Below are positions 59,354 through 64,000 of a stretch of 64,000 nt of DNA, piece after piece. Source of the stretch: Przewalskia tangutica (Eukaryota > Streptophyta > Magnoliopsida > Solanales > Solanaceae); contig CM056724.1 of NCBI GenBank assembly GCA_029844215.1, positions 81,673,093-81,737,092 on the forward strand, written 5' to 3'. The notes beneath the pieces are model-generated. The model saw only the letters and a program-made list of their open reading frames with translations. It did not search any database and had not been told where the DNA came from. The stretch's first letter is position 1; every line of letters begins with the position of its first letter. The position numbers and the translations under genes are program-made.

Positions 59354-59629
59354 ACATGTCTCGGCCCATCCCATGGGACTCGATAAGAATCGTGTGGAAT
59401 ACATGTCTCGGCCCATCTCATGGGACTCGATAAGAATCGTGTGGAATACATGTCTCGGCCCATCTCATGGGACTCGATAGGAATCGTATGGAATACATGT
59501 CTCGGCCCATCTCATGGGACTCGATAAGAATCGTGTGGAATACATGTCTCGGCCCATCTCATGGGACTCGATAAGAATCGTGTGGAATACATGTCTCGGC
59601 CCATCTCATGGGACTCGATAGGAATCGTT
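59354..59629 (-). repeat. 47-bp tandem array in the E9 LTR
   Basis: Nearly six copies at exact 47-bp spacing (59354, 59401, 59448, 59495, 59542, 59589) containing ACATGTCTCGGCCCATCTCA and GGGACTCGATAAGAATCG, differing by one or two bases. It is followed by CCTCCATCGAGAGG (59647-59660), the landmark that also ends the E5 array. Confidence 0.97.
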
Positions 59630-61164
59630 CACAACGATCAGCGACCTCCATCGAGAGGCGGCGGTATAAATCTGATACTTGCACAACAAGGCTATCACAC
59701 GCAATCATAGGCAAGTTACACACAACTCAAGGTACTTGCATTTTATGTCAAAGTCCGGGTTTTAACCCCAAAGTACTACATACGTTAAATTCTTTTAAAA
59801 GATTCATTTCTTTTACAAAGGTCACCCGATACCCGTAGTATTAACATAGAGTGACTAGCATTTATAAGTAAACCAAAACACTTTCCTTATTAAAATCAAG
59901 TAACAACATTCTTTTCCAAAAGTTCAAGTTTGCCTAACTTCAAATGCTCAAGTCTCTTATTTTCGAAAGATTCCATAGATCATAGTCTTAATCACTTAAC
60001 GAAATCTCTTTTTAAAACAATTGAGTAACATATGCCTTATGTGTGAGTAGTTTGTTCTTGCTTATAACCATCTTATTACAGCAGCCATGATCTAGGAATT
60101 GTAATACAATTTTGTCTTATCTTAGCTTCTATGCAGATGGAGGTTTCTACTGGTTTTAATATAATTAATTAGTCAATACATTTTCCTTTACTAACGTTGC
60201 AATGGTTTGTTCGATACTTATTCTCATTTCCGAAATCAGTAAAACATCAATCTTTAAAAACCAAGTACTCATTATCAAGTCAATTAAGTCAAGTCTCTTA
60301 TCTTTCAAGATCAAGTCTCTTAACTTCTAAAATCAATAAACCATTCTATTACTTACATAAAGTCGTTATAACTAACTTCCCATAAAGCTATTATAACACT
60401 ATATGTTTTAAACCAACCAAAACTCGTTTAGCACACGTACGTCTACCGTACTACATAGTTCACAACAATCATGCTAGAAAAGATAGGAAGAGGTTCACAT
60501 ACCTCGCGACGATTATCGACAAATAGCAAAACGCTCCAAGTACTTCAACCCGTCGGCTACTCCTTAAGCCAAGTAGATCACGCCACACGTAGTACTCCAC
60601 TCCTCAAATAGCCCAAAAATATCCAAGTTCTTAAAGTCGCTCCAAGCAAGTCTTAGCTCCAAATATTTACGTTCCAATCCGCTACAAGCAACCCATAGAA
60701 GCTCCTAACCAACTTCTCTTCAAGATTCAACTCCAAAAAGTGAAGAACACTTAGGGTTTCCAACTAGCAACTTTCGGCCAAGGCAACAAATAGAGGTTAG
60801 GGGTGTGAAATCTTTTCCAACTCTTGGTACACAATCTTCCTAACACCTTAGGGAAGAACACCTAGGACTTTAAGAATTGTTGGACAAATTTTGCTCAAGA
60901 AATGGGGGCAGAGCCGAGAGCTCTAGGTCAAGGGAGAAGGGAGGGAATTTCTTGTCTTGAAATGTCTAAGTGTGGAAGATTTCATCAACTAAGGGTGCAT
61001 ATATAGGACAACCAAGGGCTAGGATGAAGGCAAGTGTGTGGTTGAGATTGGGGACAAGTGTGTGTGGGTCCCACAAGCCACTTGTCCACACTAAAATATC
61101 TTGCAAGACAAGGCCACTTGTCTTGCCACTTGTCTAGCACATTTCGGCCATAAGGCCACCTAGG

Positions 61165-61184
61165 GGGTGACACGTGTCGCCCTC
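61165..61184 (-). promoter_or_regulatory. U3 palindrome of the E9 LTR
   Basis: GGGTGACACGTGTCGCCCTC: an 18-base near-perfect palindrome around the G-box CACGTG, about 160 bp upstream of the TATA site on the minus strand. Confidence 0.6.
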
Positions 61185-61497
61185 CTATTAAATCAAAATA
61201 TTTCATCTTAGAAAATATCCATAATGGCCAAAATCTCGAAAACAAAGTGGGCCCCACAAAGCCAGTAAATTTCTCAGTGGGCCCACGTGACCAATTAGGA
61301 AATAAAATCTCATAATTCAAATATAATAAAAAAAGCCCAAATACCAAATCTCGGAATCCAAATCCCATCAACGAACCTTATTCCTTAACAAAACGGAAAC
61401 TTTTAGTGAAAAATCACATCTTTCTTTCTTTCCAAAATTTACGCCGTATTCTCAAATGCGTCCTTACATACATACCCTGGAACTACGGGGTACAACA

Positions 61498-61534
61498 TTC
61501 TTCCCTCCTTAGAAACATTCGTCCCGAATGTTCC
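61498..61534 (-). promoter_or_regulatory. Polypurine tract and stem-loop of E9
   Basis: TTCTTCCCTCCTTA (61498-61511) and the inverted repeat GAAACATTCG TCC CGAATGTTCC (61512-61534). Confidence 0.87.
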
Positions 61535-62219
61535 TTCTATGTCTCCAAACATACAAGCGCCGATATAGTCTCCACTTCTATACTTACGAAACCAATTATA
61601 CCACTAATGGCCAGAATATAACGGGTGCGCAAAACTCAAATCCAAGCCAACGAGGAGTCATTTCTAATCTCACAACAGCTCCCACTAGCTTCAATTTACT
61701 CTAAGGCCATTCCCGGCCTTCACAATCCGACTCAGGTAGAACGCATCCACGAACCCGTACGATGGTTACCTAAACTTGGGCCTAGCGCCCTCGTGACCCT
61801 ACCACCTGGCGGGACCACCTCGAACTGACCCCACCACATTCCGGGCTATGGGTTGACCCACGAATGGTCCTCAACCCGACCCATAACCGCGCCAAACTCT
61901 TGTTTCCCCCGATCCGGAACAATCTCACTAATCAACTCACGAAAACCTAGTGGTCTTCTTAGATCAACTACCCTCTTAATTCACACCACTCAGGGACTTA
62001 TCACACAATTATACCCCTCGTATACTATGCTCTCCGACAAAGGTCAATCGTAAACAAAATCTTTTACCCAACTTCCCCTTTACTAACCAGGCCTCTAATT
62101 CATAATTTAACAAAACGCTATCGGAACATAATACTTAGCACATCATCATATCAACAACGCATACGATCTACAGAGGTAAAAATATACTGTATCAACGCTT
62201 CAATTCCGCCGTCGCTCTA
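61535..62219 (-). other. Non-coding spacer of E9
   Basis: Shared spacer text (CCTAAACTTGGGCCTAGC, TGGGTTGACCCACGAA). It runs from the PPT side to the gag end without the integrase-tail relic present in E5. No coding evidence. Confidence 0.7.
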
Positions 62220-63361
62220 ATCATAATCACCTGCCTGCGCGCAGCTATAGAAGCGATGAACACGCGACACGGGAGGCTGAGTCATTCATGCATCCTTCCT
62301 ATTAGGGCGGTTCCTCGTCACACGTAGCCACGGCGCGCGGAAAAACAAGCACCGATAAAAGACGACATTCCGGGATGGCGCTGCCACATCGTGCACTGCG
62401 AGAAACATGAACCCGGCTAGAACCTATGTATACATGTGAACGAAGCGTGGAGCTCGACCAGCTCGAATACCGAACGTCACGAAGGCGCGGAGGACCACTG
62501 CATCTTGGCGGAGGTGCATAACTAACGCGGCCCGGGCGGCCGCCTCGAAAGTTACCAAAGGACCTGCATTGCGGCCTCTTCTGCTGATCTCGGTCATTCC
62601 GTCGACCCATCCGCTCCTCACATCCTAGTGCATAAGCCTGCATGCGGGCAATGTCCATGCCCGGCTGAAGAGCTACACCCGAATAAGCCTCTGCCAAGTA
62701 GTCGTCGAGCCCGGTGACATAGCGGTGCACTCTGTCCTCCATATCAGCTACTAACGCAGGGACATACCGATCTAATGAGTCGAACTCCACATTGTACTCC
62801 CGAACCGTACGCCCTCTCTGTCTCGGCATCAGAAATCTGTCGGCCCGCGTCCTCCTCATCTGTGGAGGCAAGAAGTGGCTGAGAAATGTCTCCGAGAACT
62901 CGTCCCAAATAGCTGGAGGCGCATGCTCCCCCCGGGACAGCTCCCATGAATCAAACGATCATTGCGGTATCACGCGGCCGATGCGAACCTAAGACCAGCG
63001 ACTCGGTCTCGAAGCCTTGATCACTCTCGATCCGGAATCGCTTCGGATGAACTCCTGCGGATCATCCTCAGGCCTCGACCCATAAAACTCTGGCGGGCTG
63101 CAACTCAGAAAGTCCCGCAGCCTCAAACTATCCGATCGCGGGTGAACTACGGGTACTACCGGTACCGGAATTGTTGCATCCAGCCTATCCTCGTGCCTTG
63201 CCACTATCCTGGCCAATAAGCGGGCGTCTCGCGTAACCCATCTCCTACGTTTCCTTGCCGGTAGGTGCGGCGTCTCGTGCGTGGCCTCGATGAGACCGTC
63301 GCTACTCCACTCGCAGCTCCTCTGCCTTGCCTCGCAGGCCAGGTGCCTTGCGTGGAGGCAT
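62220..63361 (-). pseudogene. gag of E9 (full-span, frameshifted)
   Basis: ATG at 63361 (MPPRKAPGLRGKAEELRVE, then a stop). The frame at 62989-63372 shows LLARIVARHEDRLDATIPVP and LRDFLSCSPPEFYGSRPEDD, the capsid start. After frame breaks, 62302-62871 carries RRTRADRFLM, YNVEFDSLDRYVPAL, VHRYVTGLDDYLAEAYSG, SGVALQPGMDIARMQAYA and a shortened basic linker (SFGNFRGG). The zinc-knuckle end near 62330 is out of frame. Unlike E1, E5 and E8 it spans the capsid, so with E6 it is the best Gag donor candidate in the window, though not readable as one frame. Confidence 0.85.
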
Positions 63362-63550
63362 AACTGGCGCATAAGAATACGTCAGAGGGAGTCCAACTTA
63401 CAACACAGCTTTAAGGCATGATCTCAGAATGAGAAGAATGGAAACCAATCCTAAATATCCTGTAGCCTCCTGATTATAGATGTGGTCCACAACACACCGA
63501 TAATCAAGACTCTACTAGATACGGTGCGTAGACACTTTCAGAGGATTAAG

Positions 63551-63562
63551 CGCTCGATACCA
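63551..63562 (-). promoter_or_regulatory. Primer-binding site of E9 (altered)
   Basis: CGCTCGATACCA, the same changed form (TGGTATCGAGCG on the minus strand) as in E1 and E6. Confidence 0.85.
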
Positions 63563-63566
63563 CTTT

Positions 63567-64000
63567 TGTCACGACCGAGCAGGGGCGTGGTAGTGCCTAC
63601 CGGGCACCCTAGTGATACAACATCAGAGAAAATCAGCGGAAATAAAAACATGAACATGAAACAAAAGGTATGATAAAAAAACAGGCCAACCAAAACAGTT
63701 GACTTCTTGCATATATACAGAATCTGAACAGTTACATCCTTTACAACCACACTTGCGGTACTACAGACCTCTAAGAAAGTGACAACAACTATGACGGGAC
63801 AGGGCCCCGCCATACCCCTGAATGTACAAGAACCTACAGACTCATGGTAACATACCACAAGATAAGCTCCGGAGAAACGGGGCTTCCCAATCTGTTGGCG
63901 TGATCCTATGGCGAGGATCCTGGCCGATGTACTCTACTGCGGCATGACGCAGCCCCGAAGGAGGTCGATCTAACAGTACCAAGTATGTGGCGAAATCAGT
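63567..64000 (-). repeat. 5' LTR of E9 (first 434 bp only)
   Basis: TGTCACGACCGAGCAGG, then text matching 58721-59170 with GC-site indels. It includes the U5 hairpin region (about 63800-63970). Cut by the window end. Confidence 0.88.

Larger units (their letters stand above)
58721..61497 (-). repeat. 3' LTR of E9 (2777 bp)
   Basis: TGTCACGACCCGAACCGG to CTACGGGGTACAACA. Palindrome GGGGTGACACGTGTCGCCCT (61164-61183) with a perfect CACGTG, and GCATATATAGG (TATATATG on the minus strand, 60998-61008). It is shorter than other beta LTRs mainly in the middle, and carries the 47-bp array. Confidence 0.87.
58721..64000 (-). mobile_element. E9: gag-only beta element, truncated by the window end
   Basis: Minus-strand element in the E7 internal region: 3' LTR 58721-61497, PPT and stem-loop, spacer, gag, primer site 63551-63562, 5' LTR from 63567. 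The five bases before it are GTTGG (58716-58720), the predicted TSD; E4 shows the unoccupied text GTGTTGGGTGG (39391-39401). The internal region is about 2.07 kb with no pol, so it is the same class as E6. Confidence 0.85.

Noticed and set aside
59354..59629. 47-bp array considered as centromeric satellite
   Set aside because: Only about six copies, confined to one LTR and occupying the slot filled by other arrays in related LTRs.

Overview
The window is plant nuclear DNA from a retrotransposon-packed, heterochromatin-like region. I see no host gene, no tRNA or rRNA gene, no CRISPR array and nothing bacterial. Nearly every base belongs to LTR retrotransposons inserted into one another. Dicot origin is suggested by the Ty1/copia reverse transcriptase and by Ty3/gypsy Tekay/Del-like Gag and integrase fragments. 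They resemble Solanaceae elements most, but that placement is from memory and tentative. No coding region is intact.

I name elements E1-E9 and solo LTRs S1-S2. Almost all belong to one superfamily with very large LTRs (about 2.8-3.6 kb), TGTTA..ACA/TGACA termini, 5-bp target-site duplications (TSDs), an initiator-Met-tRNA primer site (TGGTATCAGAGC) and short internal regions. Three LTR subfamilies are visible. Alpha: E1, E2, E8, S1, S2. Beta: E3, E5, E6, E9. Gamma: E4, E7.

Layout: 1-4611 E1 (minus, internal tail plus one LTR); 4612-5428 and 5429-6614 LTR ends of E2 and E3, each truncated by the next insertion; 6615-8016 copia integrase/RT fragment, the oldest layer; 8017-11582 plus 38768-41850 E4 (plus strand, degraded RT-RNase H-integrase). 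Inside E4 lies E5 (11583-38762, TSD AATAG), a minus-strand complex of three LTRs and two internal regions. E5 itself hosts solo LTR S1 (12269-15543) and E6 (18911-28106, TSD TTCAC), a gag-only element with 3.5-kb LTRs. E7 (LTR 41851-43273 plus 55957-57574, internal to 58720) sits in the E4 integrase. E7 hosts E8 (43274-55951, TSD ACTTT, itself holding solo LTR S2, TSD CTCAT) and E9 (58721 to the window end).

The elements look like a non-autonomous consortium. E5, E6 and E9 carry only gag; E1 and E8 carry a capsid-deleted gag (E8 also an integrase tail); E4 carries the only pol core. Several empty sites are present in paralogous copies inside the window, so the insertion order can be read directly. 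Copies differ largely by short indels at CAG/CTG/CCGG/CCWGG, so some frameshifts may be consensus errors rather than real decay.
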